From Siphonodentalium dalli (Eukaryota; Mollusca; Scaphopoda; Gadilida; Siphonodentaliidae), in contig CP136066.1 of the NCBI GenBank assembly GCA_032622095.1, forward strand, positions 149,985,224 through 150,049,223: a stretch of DNA of 64,000 nt. Reading direction: 5' to 3'. The position numbers were made by a program, and so were the translations under genes. Under the pieces are notes generated by a model that worked only from the letters and a program-made list of their open reading frames with translations, searched no databases and was not told the origin of the DNA. Below, piece by piece: positions 47,601-58,400 of the stretch (position 1 is the stretch's first letter; the number at the start of each line of letters is the position of its first letter).

Positions 47601-50600
47601 TGTATTGTTTTCAATCCAACATATGTATTGATTTTAATGATAAATGTGTACACAGACTGAAATGTCACTATACATGTTGTTGACCGTCCAGGGTATGTTG
47701 TTATGGTATTTTTTGTGTGTTGTGCATTTATAACACTGATCGACGATTCACTTTATGGTGTGCAAGGAGAGTGAATGGTGAGTGTGCAAGGACCACCACC
47801 CCATCCCACATGTGGTGTCACTATAATTATTAAAATCATCTGTTTACTTACATATATGTTTTAAAAATAAATTAAAAAAAATTAAAAAAATTAAATGATG
47901 TAATAAAAAATGAACGACGCAAGCCTTTATCAGTTCTGATTAATATCACACTCAAACGCTCTACATGCGTATGCTCAGTACAATGAGCGTTTGGTGTGGT
48001 TTTAATCAGAACTGGCCTTTATAAGCTCAATTTTGAATGTAAATGGAGATATACTATAATACCATGGCGTTTAGCTGGATCGCAGACTTGAACTGATATA
48101 CTGCAAACTAGCTTGCGCATATATTCTACGAACAAATAAGCCCATTTGCACTCGTTCGATCATTTACATGAGTGGTTATCTGAACCTATCGCATATTTCA
48201 GAATACTGACCGTTGACCCGGAAGCTCCTCGTATTGATGCGGGGCTAACTGGTCAGCGTAGTCATATTGGAATTTTTCATCATTGCCGCCCGAAGCTGAT
48301 GATTTCGGTGACACCGTCGACTCTCCGTCGGACGAGATACCTGTTCGTGGATAAAAATAAATAAATTTTAATAATACATTAATACGATCAGGCATAATAT
48401 ATAAGTAGCTAGCGTTCGTATCAACCTATTTTGACCTCCTTAATTGAAAAATCGTAGAATTTTTTCCCGTTTTGCGCAGCAGTGAGATAAACGCTCTTTA
48501 TGATTACCATATTATGAAGTGAATAACAAAACAAGCTCTTTATTGTTCGACTCATGCCGCTGTATATAAGTTCGTATTTAACGTAATTATATGATTTTGA
48601 TCCCGGTTGTAACAAACGGACATAATGTCCGGGTTCAACGGCCACTGTAATCCATTTCGATATACCCAATGACTGACGGGTTGAATTTCCGAAATATGAA
48701 TTTTTCCACAATGGTGCAACAATTGACATCGTGGAACGGGTACTGTACATTAAATCCGGACACTTATGTGATCATCTCCTTTTATACTCAACAGAATATG
48801 CAACAAATGAATTTGAGCCATAGATTAGTGCAAAATACACTTATGTGCTGTATAAAAGATGGGAGTCATAAACTCATTTTCTTTATAATTACCTGTTGTT
48901 TGCATCGTTCATAGAGTACACGCGTATATTTTTGCACTAATCCATGGCTCAAATTCACTCAATTGTTGCATATATTCTGTTGAGTATAAAAGGAGATGGT
49001 CCCATGGCCGAATTTAGTTACAGTCCCATTTAAGATGATTTACTCACTCCATAGTAATGGCCAGGCACTGAGTCCGGGAGAACTGTATCCCGGGTACGAC
49101 TCCAATCTGGGGTCTACTGGGTTTGTGAAGTGGTGCTCAAGAAGGTACGCCATCACATACAACCAACGCTACTAAATCCAGAGTCAAAGAAAGTTCACGA
49201 AATCTCAAAAAACACAGCGCATGAATATCTCAAAGTCCTCAATATACGTAAAAAGCTATAAATCCAAATGAAAGTTCATAGAATAAAAGGCATAAAGTCC
49301 TCTGGTTATATACATTAACGGCGTGCAAACAGACGCAATCGTTGCTGTATTTGCAGTTTAGTTTAACATGTATGGTATGTGACTAGAGCATGGCGTAAAT
49401 AATCGGCGCAAATTTGGTGGATGGTATAGTGTTCGCCGATAAGAGGAAATGACCAATTGGCCGAATATATGACAACCACGGAGAATGTAGCTTTGTGAAT
49501 CAGGAGTGTCACTCGAATCCAAGTGACTCACACCCACATGCAGACTAAATCGCATGCACATGTGCAGTCTGAAGTAGTAGTGTGGAGTGATATTAAAGCC
49601 ATATAGATGTTGAACAGAGACCCTTGGAATCACTGGTTGTAGTTTGAGTCATCTGCATAGGACGAGCCAATTCTCCATGGCAACAGCACTTGGAGAAATG
49701 CGTTCAATAGGGCAAATGATGTTCTCAACGATTCATAATGTTCAGCCATCAAATTAAACCAAGTAATTGCTTGTTATTATTACGTACTCCAGTAGATGGT
49801 GGTTTGGTTTATTGCATGGTGGTAAAAATACCGTTGTTTCAGTCGACAGGCGACCACGACGTTGTCAATTGTATTGGCGAAGGAAAGGCGGTGCAGAGTG
49901 TTAATTTAACTGCAAATCACGAACCCCATGGCAAGCAACTGACAAATTTCCCCAATGGAATCATTTCTATTAATCCAAAGATCCATACATATCAGGATTA
50001 GAACCAGGCTCGCCAGTTCTGGGCGGCCTGTGATCATCTCAGAACTATACAGTGGACCTTTTTCTACACAGCACGCATAACAACGATCGTTCACTGTTAG
50101 ATTTATCATGATCCAAACACAGAATTTACCGATAAACCCCCTCATGTTGTCAATAACCTCAACATGTACATATCATATTTATGGAGGCACAGACTCAGTA
50201 TATATGAGTCTTATTGAAATGACCATGTATCGATCGGAGTGGCTATATGAGAGATGTCCCTCAACTCAGATCAAGCTTGGATATCTGTCCCGATCTGAAC
50301 CCATGCCAACCTCGTATTGTCCAGTCTGTGAGTATCTTATGCACGACCCAACCACCTGCGGGGACATCATTAAAAGGAAGCCATTTCACCGAGAGTTGGG
50401 ACGCGCATCAGTCTGAAGATGCATGGGTTCGAATATTAAAATAAAACGATCTACCATTTTATTGGAACAACACAATGCACTTCGTCCGAATTGTATTTGT
50501 GGCCATACGATCACTGGTACTGGCGTATATATATTGCTTCAAATGTGCTTGATTCAGTGAGCGTGAACAACTTTTCATTTCTTATCAAAATGGTCACGTA

Positions 50601-53600
50601 TCGATCGGAAATATAAATATACCAAATGACTTCGACAGACTGATGTATTTAGTTCAAACTCTTCATGTAAATGAATTATAGTATATATGTATACTATAAT
50701 TTAGGCTTTACAATAGAGACCCGTTTAAATACAATTCAGAAAACCGAGAGTGTATGGATGTGTTACACCTGTAATGTAGTTATGATTGAACAAATTTGAT
50801 AAGAATTCCCCATCACAAAAATATGGCATATTAAAAGTGTGTACCATCTTTCCATACGAAATGGTTATATATCTTCACAATTATATAATAATTGACACAT
50901 TTTGCGTGACGAAATACTACACTGACGAGAATTACGAATAGCCTATAGTAGTCATAATGTTTTAGGACATAATTTACGACTATACGAGTCCGTTTTGTGA
51001 GAAAACAGTGTCGTTCAAACTTCCACCATTCACAGTAAGGTGATATAAGTAATGTTTGCTGTGATTATTTTGTACTTAATTATGTTGTTAATCATGTCAT
51101 AGTCAGTGGTGGCTCGATGCTTGCATGCAAAACTCGTGTTCCCATGGTGATAGTGGGGTTATCGAAACTGTAATCGTAACTACGGACACAGCAAAACGAT
51201 AATGATAGAACGTGACTTGAAACGTATTTTATTTGCATATAATACAAAAGGGATCGGGGCACAAGTTTTTTTCAACTTATATGAAGCCCATCTCCCAATA
51301 AAATGATTAAGGATACAAAATGTTTACTAGATGACAGCTGAACATGCATGATTGTGTGATTTTATGGTGCTTGGTGTGGTGCTTTCCAGAGCATATTCAT
51401 ATATAGGTTATGCTTTATTTGGTAGCTATAACATTTGGTGGAGTTTGTGTGATTCTTTGTGTTAGTTTTAAATAACGTCTTGTGCAAAGGGGTATTCTCA
51501 TCATTATATATAATCAAGTGTTCGCCAGCTACTCTGGAAGGCAGTACATACGGTAGATTAATAATATAGAACTGGTGGTTGAGTGGGGGAGTAGGCCCTT
51601 AACTGGGGTGTCAGTAGATTACTAAACTACTTAGTACAAATATACTAAAGTAATTTGCAGTCCTTCCTTGTGAGTATATTTTAGTTTTTAATTCAGTTAT
51701 CGAATCGCTTTGTTGCTACGATATACTCCTGAATTATATCGAACAGTTTATTATTACTTTGGGACGAGATATATGGTATTCCGAAAATCTTTTATGTTGA
51801 GAGTTTGAAGGCTTTCGCCAGTCAATTTACCAGCGAAAACGGTAGGCTCAGACTGGTACAAGGGGCAGCTAAAGCAAAAATGAAACCATCTTCCTTCGGA
51901 TGGATTTCCACAGAAGCATGCACACAGGGCTGTAAGAGATAAAATTCGGATGCGACAGTGTAACATGCGACAAATGATAGAAAAACACAAATTCTAGTGA
52001 TGTGGTGTCATATTCGTAATTATCAGCGGTCGTAGTTCATTGTACGAAAGGTCCAATATGTTTTCACACGGAGGCGCATACTGTATAGTTATAACGATTT
52101 GTCTCCAGATATTTATGGGGTTTTTTTCACGCTTGAAGACTTTGTGTACATGAAGCTATGTACCATAACAACGAGGAATGTGAATGACCTTGAAAAGCTG
52201 GAAATGCGGTATCTTTAGTAATGTCACCAAAGTATAGAATCAGTTGGACATGGCAGTTCGCGTACGCTGGACAATTTGACCTTATAGATAATACGTTTAC
52301 TTATAATGCGAAGCAAGTACAATAGTACACAATCAAATAATGCTCCCCAATCCTCCGCCGGTCAGTCAAAGTCCATATATTATTTACAGTCCAGCTCAAT
52401 AGAGCAGGTTAGATAATATACATCTAGTTGACCGAATCAGTGTGTCTGACATTTGAAGATACGATTTGACATAAAATTTCCATGCGCTAAGTGGACTAAA
52501 CAGACCAGCATATCTGAAAGTCTCATCAACCAACACTAAAAGTACAAATCTTAAAGGCCCATTTAATTTTCGATTCACTGATTATTTTCTACAGTGCCTT
52601 GAAATACGGTTTTAAGAACAATATATGACATAAAATATAATTCATCACCATTTGGAACGTCTGTGTCTCCGAATGTGCCCCCAGAGTAATATAAAAGAGC
52701 TGAAATCATAGAAACATTTCCGCCGTTTCGCTCCCAGAATGTAAAAACATTCAAACTAAGATATAGAGATATTCCCCTTCCATTGAAAATAATAGACTTT
52801 GCAGAACAGTCCAGATTAAACTTAAGCACAGAACATACTTCGAGACCTCAACAAAATCATGTTCATATTTTATTACACCGAATAAGTTTATAATACAATG
52901 CTTTGGAATTTCCTCTTTCAAATGGTATATACTATGGCATATATTTTATATCTGGTGTTTCGAAAATTGGCCTTTAAAGAACACATTGAAATTAAGGCTC
53001 AGTGAAATTCAATTCCAATCAACGTAGCCCATTCAGAATATACATGCAACACGTACGAACACCCCTCCCCCATCGTCCCACATAAGAATGCAAATAATAC
53101 GACGAAAATAAACATAAAATCATAGCCTGGGAACCTTCTTTAACCATTTATTGACTAAATGGAATTTCCCATTCAGTATAAAAGAGCACATTGGAATGGC
53201 CTTTTACTCATTTTGGAGGAAGCAGACAACAGATAATACAAGTACAGAATGAGTCCTATTTACTGGAAGGAAATGTTCAGATAATATAAGTTTAACAATA
53301 GTTCAACAACGAAGGAATCATAAACGCTCTTTACCACAGGTGTGATCTTCGTGATGCGTTAGGATAGTAGTACTAGTATAAACAGTAATTTTTAGAGGTT
53401 TTAACCAATTTGCTATTAAATCGGATGTGGCTTTTGTGCACGCATCCCTGATATGCTGTCGTATCATGCAGGGAAATTTCCAGGGCTGTTTTTATACCTG
53501 TTACAGGTATGGGAGCCCAAACTCGAGAAGCCCAAATGTCCCCAAATTCCTAGTTGACCGTATTGAGTCAACCTGAATTTTCCACTTTTTCAAGGCAATT

Positions 53601-56600
53601 CAACAATATACAATGAAAATAAAAATTCTGCAATTGCAATAGAGCCTTTACTTGCATGTTCAATTTTGAAATCAGAAATATTATGTCATCTTTATAATAC
53701 ATGTACATGTATCTGTGTTGGTTCAGTGTAGAAACCTTATTAATTTATATGGGGATACATGTATCCTCTGTTGGAAACAGGTGTCCCCAAATTATCTCTG
53801 GATTCTTCCCTAGTCGTATGCCTTTATAAGCCTCGAACTAAGTTTTCGGGAAGAGTTTGTACGTGGTCTATGACATTTACACACACATCTAATAACAGGC
53901 ACAACGTGACATCGATAAACTTCACTAAATTGTGCCGTTTATGCCATAGTTATGACACTGATATCAAACGAATAATTTTCGACGGCAAATTGATCTAATC
54001 TGCATTCGATGAACGAGTCGCGATGCAATTTAACCAACCATTATCTGTCAGATGTTCCTGGTCGTATACCGTGCAGTGAGATGATCGATGCTTCCATATA
54101 AGGTGTTTTATGTATAATACTACGTCTGCTCTCGTGGGATTATCGCCGGCGGCGAACTTATTTATCTGTGAGTGACATATCCAATCATCGAAATAATTCC
54201 TATTTATTTGAGAGACACATGTTATGTTCCTAAGAATGAACTCCAATTAAGGTTTTTGCTCAAAGGCACATCGTTGTTTTGAGCCCATAATTATACATAT
54301 ATTAATCAGTAATGCTTTAGTGGCGTAGGTTCCTGGTCCTGTATAAAGTCCGTATCAAAGTATATGGTATATTCATCGAAACGCAGACCCATTGCAATTG
54401 GTCACACGAGTTTCGTGTCTCAATGTAAGCCTCGTAATGAATCGATGGTGTGTTTCTTTCCTCTTGTAATAAAGTATGTTTAAATTCAAGTAGACGGTGC
54501 TCGGCGCGAATATTTTGTTTGTCGTCAATGTGTTATGAGTTTTCGAACATTATATCCTAGAATTGTGTACCAGATGTGTGAAATATAGCTTGCCTTTACA
54601 CGATCGATTGGCGTTGGAATTTTAGGAGTCGGTTCAGGTATGTGTGAATTGTGGCCGTTAGAAGCGATGTGAGCCCCATTGAGAAGCATTGTATCAATAC
54701 CGATGCGTTTGTTAAAGTGATGATTTTTTTTTTAGAGGGGGACTGTATACCTAAATCCGGCCATGGTCCCATAAATGGCCGGGTACAGTGTACAGTATAT
54801 ACGCCTTTAGTGATTTACATATACTAGTATCTAAATTATAACAAAATAAACAGACTTAAAACACCACGAGTCTCGGAATACATGGCGATATCATACAAAT
54901 TAATCAGTTATTACTCTCACGGAAGAGGAAAAAACTATTTATTTTTGGCAAATTAGGAAAAGTCCAAGACGAAACGTTGTTTGCTGTTTTGGTGGAATAC
55001 CGTTGTTCTTCTATTTTAAGACACCGTTCATAAAGAAAACTATAGTGGTGGCTCGGGAAAGACATAAACTAGAACTCAAGTGGGCCCAATTGGCGACAAA
55101 GCATGATACAAAGCGCGTAAACATGATTGATCAAGTGGTTACAAGGACATATAAGGATCTATGACATATATAGTGATATTCCCACGGTCACGAACATTGA
55201 ACACATAAGGCTTTGGTGGAATTCTGTGTAATAGACTACCAACTGTCTATATGTTTATGACTCTAATTTCATGAATAACATTATTTTGATAGCTCGGAAA
55301 ATTAGATTGAGCCTTGTGGGCGGTGACCAGCAGATTACTGAAATGCACATGTATAGGCATGAGATATAAATTGCATATATGAGTATGTCATAACTCATTT
55401 ACAAATAGAATCGTGAATTCACATAAGAAACTTGACCCATACAATTCCCTCGTCGAAATGTTAACTTGACAAACAATGTTAGAACAAGTGTGCTTGTGAT
55501 GTAGCGACATCGTCAGCAAACATGTGTAAACAATTTGAAATCTATTATACCAGCACAATGCGCATACAGTACCTGCTCATTAAACATTTGTTCAAAACAA
55601 GGTCTTCCATATAGAATCCATTGTGATGTGGTTAAATGCATATAGATTCTAAATTAAAGGGCAAAGATAATTGTGCTTGCACCACAGACTCGACTGACTC
55701 GGCGATCCATATGAAGCACATGACTCTATCGTGCATATATATGAGTAAATTTACATGTATGTGTATACGTGATTGTTTGCGTCGTATTTGGTGTGAACAT
55801 TCCAGAGATCGTAATTTCTCAGGTAAACGTTATAGTTTAAGTTTCCTTGGGCGCGTAAACCACCTTGTGATATCGGTGCGGCTAGATACTGGTTGCTGGA
55901 TATCCAGCCCTATATACCGATACCACTAGCTGGTTTTACGTCAAAGGCAACATGGAGTAAGGGTTCCATGGATGATAATAGCGAGCACGTTAGATACTCT
56001 TAGACGTACTTTATTGGCACAGAAAGTCTTATTCAAGTTACATAATTTAGACAAATCTGAACTTGGATTAAGAATTTCAGGGATGACAATAGGTCGCACG
56101 TTAGATACTCGTATACGGACTTTATGTGGCACAGAAAATCTTATTCAAGTGACATAGTTTAGAAACTATGCGAAGATTTGAAAATAGCTGAAAAATCACT
56201 ATGCGATGGTCTTGGCAAGTTTTTTTTTAAATTTGATATTTGAAACATTTTTTATTAGAATAACATGGTACAGAGACTATGGGATTGGGGGACAAGTTCT
56301 TCAAACTTAGACGAGTCTCTCTCTCTCTCCCTCTATCTCTCTCTCTCTCTCCCCTCTCTCTCTCTCTCTCTCTCTCTCCCTGTATATATATATATATATT
56401 TGTCATGACGGGTGGGTGCATTAATATATAGTATCTAGTGTTAATGGTGCATGTGTTGGGTTTCTTGGAATCGGTTGGGGTGTGTGTATGTGGCGACAGG
56501 AAGGAATAATAGTTCATTATTAAGGGGGTTTCGATTTTTAAACGAGTTTATAAAGCATGTAGATCGATACTTCGTGTACGTTTGTCTACCTATCTTACCC

Positions 56601-57785
56601 CTCCTTCCAATTTACGTAGATATACTTTTAGGTTTGTATGTGTCATGTCAGTTAAAAGTGTCATGTGCGATTTGACACAAAAATTAGCCAAAATTTAGAT
56701 AGTTAATGTTCAGCTTACCAGACATAATGAAAATACTTGCAATCACCCTCATTCACCCTCATGCAATCACCCTCATTCACCCTCATTCGAATGACACAAT
56801 GCAGGCATCGCTAAAATATAGAGCATTCATCCGCTTTACGTTGAAAACAAGCACAAATTATCATAATTGAGAACACTGTTTTTATTATCGACCCCGATTT
56901 TGGGTTACGGAAGCATGAATGCTCTTTATAAGAAACGATCATATGAATTTTTGCTAGGCTGACAAATATTCAAAATTGTTAAGACATTATCTGAACATTT
57001 GCTTCAATAAATATGACTCCTTCTGCATTTATCTGTCGTCTTCTTTCAGCACCTTAGCATCCCTCCAAATCAATAATATAACATTCCGATGTACACTTTT
57101 TAACTGACTGGGAGAATCCGTTTAGTATAGAAAGAGTTGATGGTATCATTTACCGCAGAACAACCCAATATTCGCTCCAGATAAGTGCATGCTTTGGCTT
57201 TCAGGTGAATCCTTATAAGTTTGAGGTTGTCGCTGATTAAGTTTATGCAAATTTTGACATGACCATCAATGTTGAAATTAACGAGTGGACATTCGCGAAT
57301 AAAATGGCTCGATCTCCAAATGTGAGCTCGACATTCCAGTCCTTCGTCCATTAATCAAGACATAATTAGACATGTACAATAGATTCACGATTCAGTGGTG
57401 TGCCCTGTATACATCCTCTAGTGCAACAAAGTTGAGCTCTGCGTGGTGTGATTGAAAATACATGTATAGCAAAATACTGAAAATATGTAATCCATACCGA
57501 ACATTCGAATAAAATTTGATGTGTGTTTTTCCAGTTGATATCCTAGTTATCCTCAATACATCGGCGTTTAAAATCCGCAATCTTGCGAAGATGCGTGTAG
57601 AACTTTCGAAATAAAGCTAATTCGAATGCACGAAACTGGTGGGTCCATGCACCGTTGTGGCGAAAATGACGATGATACAATTAAATAAGGAGAGCCAGAG
57701 GTGTATAATACTTACTGTGATATTTGGGGTTGTGATAACCCCGAGCATGATTGTCAGCCATGACAGGATCCAGATACACGGACAT
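35458..57785 (-). CDS. Gene A: paralog of gene B, type II single-pass membrane protein with stalk, Gly-X-Y hinge and six-Cys C-terminal domain (10 coding exons)
   Basis: Spliced gene: 57785-57716, 48340-48211, 45655-45512, 43090-42897, 41729-41659, 40974-40897, 37532-37338, 36304-36188 and 35637-35458 give nine certain or likely segments; with the first exon they read as one frame of about 392 residues (384 if the second ATG at 57761 is used). All introns are GT-AG. The cytoplasmic part (1-153) has NPKY, YEELP (60-64) and NPLY (119-122). The membrane span is about 154-175 and a basic RMKAHFR segment precedes it, fitting the inside-positive rule. The stalk is about 181-290 with sequons NTS, NDT and NFT; GPQGPPG bridges an exon junction; cysteines lie at about 305, 342, 366, 368, 381 and 388. 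The count of coding segments listed is nine; earlier alternative first exons are possible. Function unknown; receptor-like by layout. Introns hold many repeats, including a 9.4-kb first intron. Confidence 0.84.
36188..36304 (-). CDS. Gene A exon 8, Gly-X-Y hinge and start of the C-terminal domain
   Basis: 117-nt phase 0-0 exon (39 codons), acceptor tttatctttcag and donor gtacatta. It opens GPPGVGNLTSCYLESRTR, giving the second half of the collagen-like hinge, an NLT sequon and the first conserved Cys (Cys-Tyr, as in gene B). Confidence 0.9.
37338..37532 (-). CDS. Gene A exon 7, main coiled-coil stalk ending in Gly-X-Y
   Basis: 195-nt phase 0-0 exon (65 codons), acceptor atacatgcag and donor gttagtgcg. 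It opens VDTLEVNLVSEVDNLN with regular hydrophobic spacing, has sequons NDT and NFT, and ends TPGPQ so that the next exon's GPPG continues a short collagen-like run. Confidence 0.9.
37561..37829. repeat. MITE, family 2 copy
   Basis: Begins ccctttcgtgacttgagct and ends agctccaatcatagacggg, enclosing alternating ttctcttatatatgcgag blocks. It abuts gene A exon 7's upstream side by about 30 bp. Confidence 0.82.
37935..39180. repeat. Element with clustered attcgaatg motifs at both ends
   Basis: Variants of the palindrome cattcgaatg with ttagc or taagc recur about ten times at 37940-38240 and again at 38930-39130, with an AT-rich centre of about 700 bp that lacks them. The two end clusters are roughly inverted relative to each other. 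Confidence 0.6.
39309..40240. mobile_element. Composite repeat element, inverse and internally deleted copy of 23640-26797
   Basis: Starts tatactagcagggttacccg and runs through gtttatcgcgattaatccg to the cggcgacagaaaaa units, ending at a (GACA)n run at 40206-40230. Each block is the reverse complement of the element at 23640-26797. Lies in gene A intron 6. Confidence 0.8.
40260..40800. repeat. MITE family 3, complete inverted-repeat copy
   Basis: Left arm ttggctgcggacacacgtac...gccatagg pairs with right arm ctatggcac...gtgtccgcagccaatag over about 180 bp; the centre carries no repeat. The half copy is at 9515-9712. Confidence 0.85.
40897..40974 (-). CDS. Gene A exon 6, stalk
   Basis: 78-nt phase 0-0 exon (26 codons), acceptor attatttccag and donor gtgagttac. 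It begins LNQLELVMEL, contains an NTS sequon and continues the amphipathic stalk. Confidence 0.85.
41316..41633. repeat. MITE family 4 copy
   Basis: aaaggtacacaatccgactc at the left and cggattatgtatcttta at the right are terminal inverted repeats. It ends about 25 bp before gene A exon 5's donor side, inside the intron. Confidence 0.85.
41659..41729 (-). CDS. Gene A exon 5, stalk
   Basis: 71-nt exon, phases 1 to 0, acceptor atcattccag and donor gtatccat. It encodes TGDTSLADANKKLQTDLEEL followed by KQK, which has heptad-like hydrophobic spacing suited to a coiled-coil stalk. Confidence 0.85.
42125..42604 (+). pseudogene. LINE C-terminal fragment
   Basis: The plus frame contains ESSVCNYGTEIEDALHFFFE followed by CPLSRPQKTKLYDRLDE, the C-x(n)-HFxxECP pattern that follows the RT domain in many non-LTR elements, and ends at a TAA at about 42602. 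A 3' UTR-like stretch with aataaatatgtttaaacc ends near 42848. Intact N-terminal RT is absent. Confidence 0.65.
42897..43090 (-). CDS. Gene A exon 4, NPxY and transmembrane segment
   Basis: 194-nt exon, phases 2 to 1, acceptor cccattttag and donor gtgagtatac. It encodes RKVNPLYETV near its start, a basic patch, and a 22-residue hydrophobic span ending LAMSVYTLLNIVT. Length, phase, NPxY position and the SVYTL signature are the same in gene B exon 3. Confidence 0.92.
43134..43330. repeat. 59-bp GC-rich tandem repeat, three units
   Basis: gctttSACAGAYCTKCGRCTG starts at 43134, 43193 and 43252, a period of 59 bp, with gcggccaatgcat and cgggttaag in each. Starts 44 bp upstream (gene sense) of the acceptor of gene A exon 4. 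Confidence 0.9.
43905..44045. repeat. Fragment of the 4130-type dispersed repeat, inverted
   Basis: tctctactctggctatcgcc and ggaaccttataaagtcgaaa are reverse complements of blocks at 4290-4400 and 44690-44800. A fourth piece lies at 61005-61135. Confidence 0.72.
44072..44450 (+). repeat. tRNA-derived SINE, copy 2 (full length)
   Basis: Head ctccgtggtccggtggttag and, 50 bases on, atgggttcgcagc match A- and B-box positions of a tRNA promoter. The body continues to gagcagcccctgcaatggct and a (ATT)n-like tail. About 380 bp. Confidence 0.78.
44500..45475. repeat. Dispersed repeat, family of 4130-5525
   Basis: Intronic in gene A; ends 37 bp before the donor of exon 3. Matches gene B's last intron at several blocks, including gcgtcccgaatcgagatgta and tctatggagtggtatggtc. 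Confidence 0.75.
45512..45655 (-). CDS. Gene A exon 3, cytoplasmic Thr/Ser-rich segment
   Basis: 144-nt exon, phases 2 to 2, acceptor gtttttcgcag and donor gtaagtttac. It encodes PSTYLTPTPVGS... and ends SSQR across the junction. It corresponds to gene B exon 2, which also begins with Pro-Ser and ends GQR; the sequence between has diverged strongly. Confidence 0.85.
45713..45885. repeat. Small fold-back MITE
   Basis: ttagagattatccactc pairs with ggataatctctaa, and ggcaaatttgtcc with tttgtctgacaag-like outer ends. Confidence 0.75.
45974..46015. repeat. (TGG)n microsatellite
   Basis: About 12 to 14 GGT/TGG units with few interruptions. The apparent poly-Pro frame on the minus strand comes from it. 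Confidence 0.9.
46150..47520 (+). pseudogene. Possible LINE (Tx1/L1-like) C-terminal remnant
   Basis: Plus frames read MCNRCHLRRIATKMYQCLIE near 46200 and, after about 1 kb of unrelated repeat, FLNELVSRTHIEKINALSG then KFQEEWETLTNKL near 47470. Spacing and flavour (C..C, and a terminal W-rich block) recall C-termini of L1/Tx1 elements. Very decayed; assignment is tentative. Confidence 0.35.
47926..48022. repeat. Small palindromic MITE
   Basis: atcagttctgattaatatca pairs with ggttttaatcagaactgg, and caaacgctc with gagcgtttg, close to a 100-bp hairpin. Confidence 0.85.
48211..48340 (-). CDS. Gene A exon 2, cytoplasmic Ser-rich and YEELP segment
   Basis: 130-nt exon between acceptor ccacgaacag and donor gtcagtattc, phases 1 to 2. 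It encodes a Ser/Gly/Asp-rich stretch and then QYDYADQLAPHQYEELPGQ. The YEELP motif matches the first coding exon of gene B, which fixes homology. Confidence 0.82.
48755..49025. repeat. Fold-back MITE, family 1 copy
   Basis: atctccttttatactcaacagaa and its complement at 48975-49003. Same family as 5797-6103. Confidence 0.82.
49030..51690. other. Gene A first intron, no coding exon supported
   Basis: Several short frames (for example 49738-50001 and 50108-50444 plus) have no recognisable motif or splice partner. A short repeat at 50210-50270 matches 8600-8645 inverted, and 50900-51030 resembles the 34630 fold-back. Confidence 0.4.
51690..51990 (-). pseudogene. LINE C-terminal fragment
   Basis: Minus frame reads CACFCGNPSEGRWFHFCF followed by SCPLYQSEPTVF, then after a short gap NNKLFDIIQEYIVATKRFDN. 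This is the C-x-C...HFxxxCPxY...F..vq.yI..T.RF pattern at the end of many non-LTR ORF2 proteins. Confidence 0.62.
52000..54600. other. Gene A first intron, repeats only
   Basis: Contains at 53150-53310 a copy of the ttttggagg...cagataata dispersed repeat (also 43720-43860, 46270-46545, 56880-57130). The remaining short frames are unsupported. A LINE-like aataaagtatgtttaaa end is at about 54468. Confidence 0.4.
54602..54689 (-). CDS. Possible alternative first exon of gene A
   Basis: Inside the 9.4-kb first intron of gene A, an ATG at 54689 opens MLLNGAHIASNGHNSHIPEP followed by a proline-rich PTPKIPTPID. A donor-like gtgtaaagg then gives phase 1, the phase needed to join exon 2. No upstream stop or promoter was seen and the donor is not strong, so this may be chance. 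Confidence 0.22.
56311..56400. repeat. (CT)n and (TA)n microsatellites
   Basis: An interrupted CT run followed by TATATA. The Arg/Glu-rich minus frame over it is an artefact. Confidence 0.92.
57080..57351 (-). pseudogene. Possible LINE C-terminal fragment
   Basis: Minus frame reads LECRAHIWRSSHFIRECPLV and further on INSFYTKRILPVS, resembling the HFxxECP block and the following F-I-x-x-R-x motif of LINE ORF2 C-termini. Only partial agreement. Confidence 0.4.
57716..57785 (-). CDS. Gene A exon 1 (start codon)
   Basis: Two in-frame ATGs at 57785 and 57761, with an in-frame TGA just upstream of the first, then a strong donor (CACA|gtaagtatt). It ends in phase 1, which fits the phase-1 acceptor of the next exon at 48340 and completes a Ser codon. 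It reads MADNHARGYHNPKYH from the second ATG and contains an NPKY motif, echoing the NPxY of the membrane-proximal exon. The link across a 9.4-kb intron rests on phase and motif only. Confidence 0.55.
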
Positions 57786-58400
57786 ATATAATCAGTCACA
57801 ATCGATTACTTCACCCCACTATCAACCCAATGGAGCGAATGATTCGATCAACCGAGGATCAAACCAAATGGAAATGTCAATCATGAGGACACATGAAATG
57901 AGCCGTCAAAATCACAACAAAACTATAGGATATCAGTTCATTTGAGCGACGGATTCGAATATGATCCATGCAGTATATCCTTAAGATCCACAAGAACTCA
58001 AGAGATTAAGTGCATAAGGTATGTAATCATACAATAGTTAACTCGGATTATACATCCTGAACGTTCATAATCCTCTTTTTTGGAAACAATAGAAGTGTTG
58101 AAACAGGCGGTCGTATATCGTGGTAATCCTTGATAATGCTATAGATAATATAATATCACTCGGGGGAGATTTTCTGTCGTCGGTCGTCGACTTCAGCGAG
58201 ATATGTTTCTCAGATCGATAAGAAAATTGAGTTAGCTCGAAGCTCGCATCATCCGGAAGTCGAGAGTTCGTGGAACGAAACGACAGGAGCGATCGACCAG
58301 GCTCTATGCAATTTATTTGTGCATATAAAACATGTGTCACGGTGTACGCCGCGTATATGGTATCTATATTTGTTTCCATGCTTGGGAGTACAGTGCCTTT
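57786..58400 (-). promoter_or_regulatory. Presumed 5' UTR or promoter region of gene A
   Basis: Lies directly upstream of gene A's start codon. A local GC-richer patch at about 58150-58300 stands out from the AT-rich surroundings, and a TTTATATG sequence at about 58327-58334 (gene sense) could be a TATA-like box. Inference only. Confidence 0.2.

Noticed and set aside
56227-56517. Arg/Glu-rich frame on the minus strand
   Set aside because: It translates a CT microsatellite.
58065-58379. 105-codon minus-strand frame upstream of gene A
   Set aside because: No recognisable motif and no splice link to exon 1; may be 5' UTR or chance.
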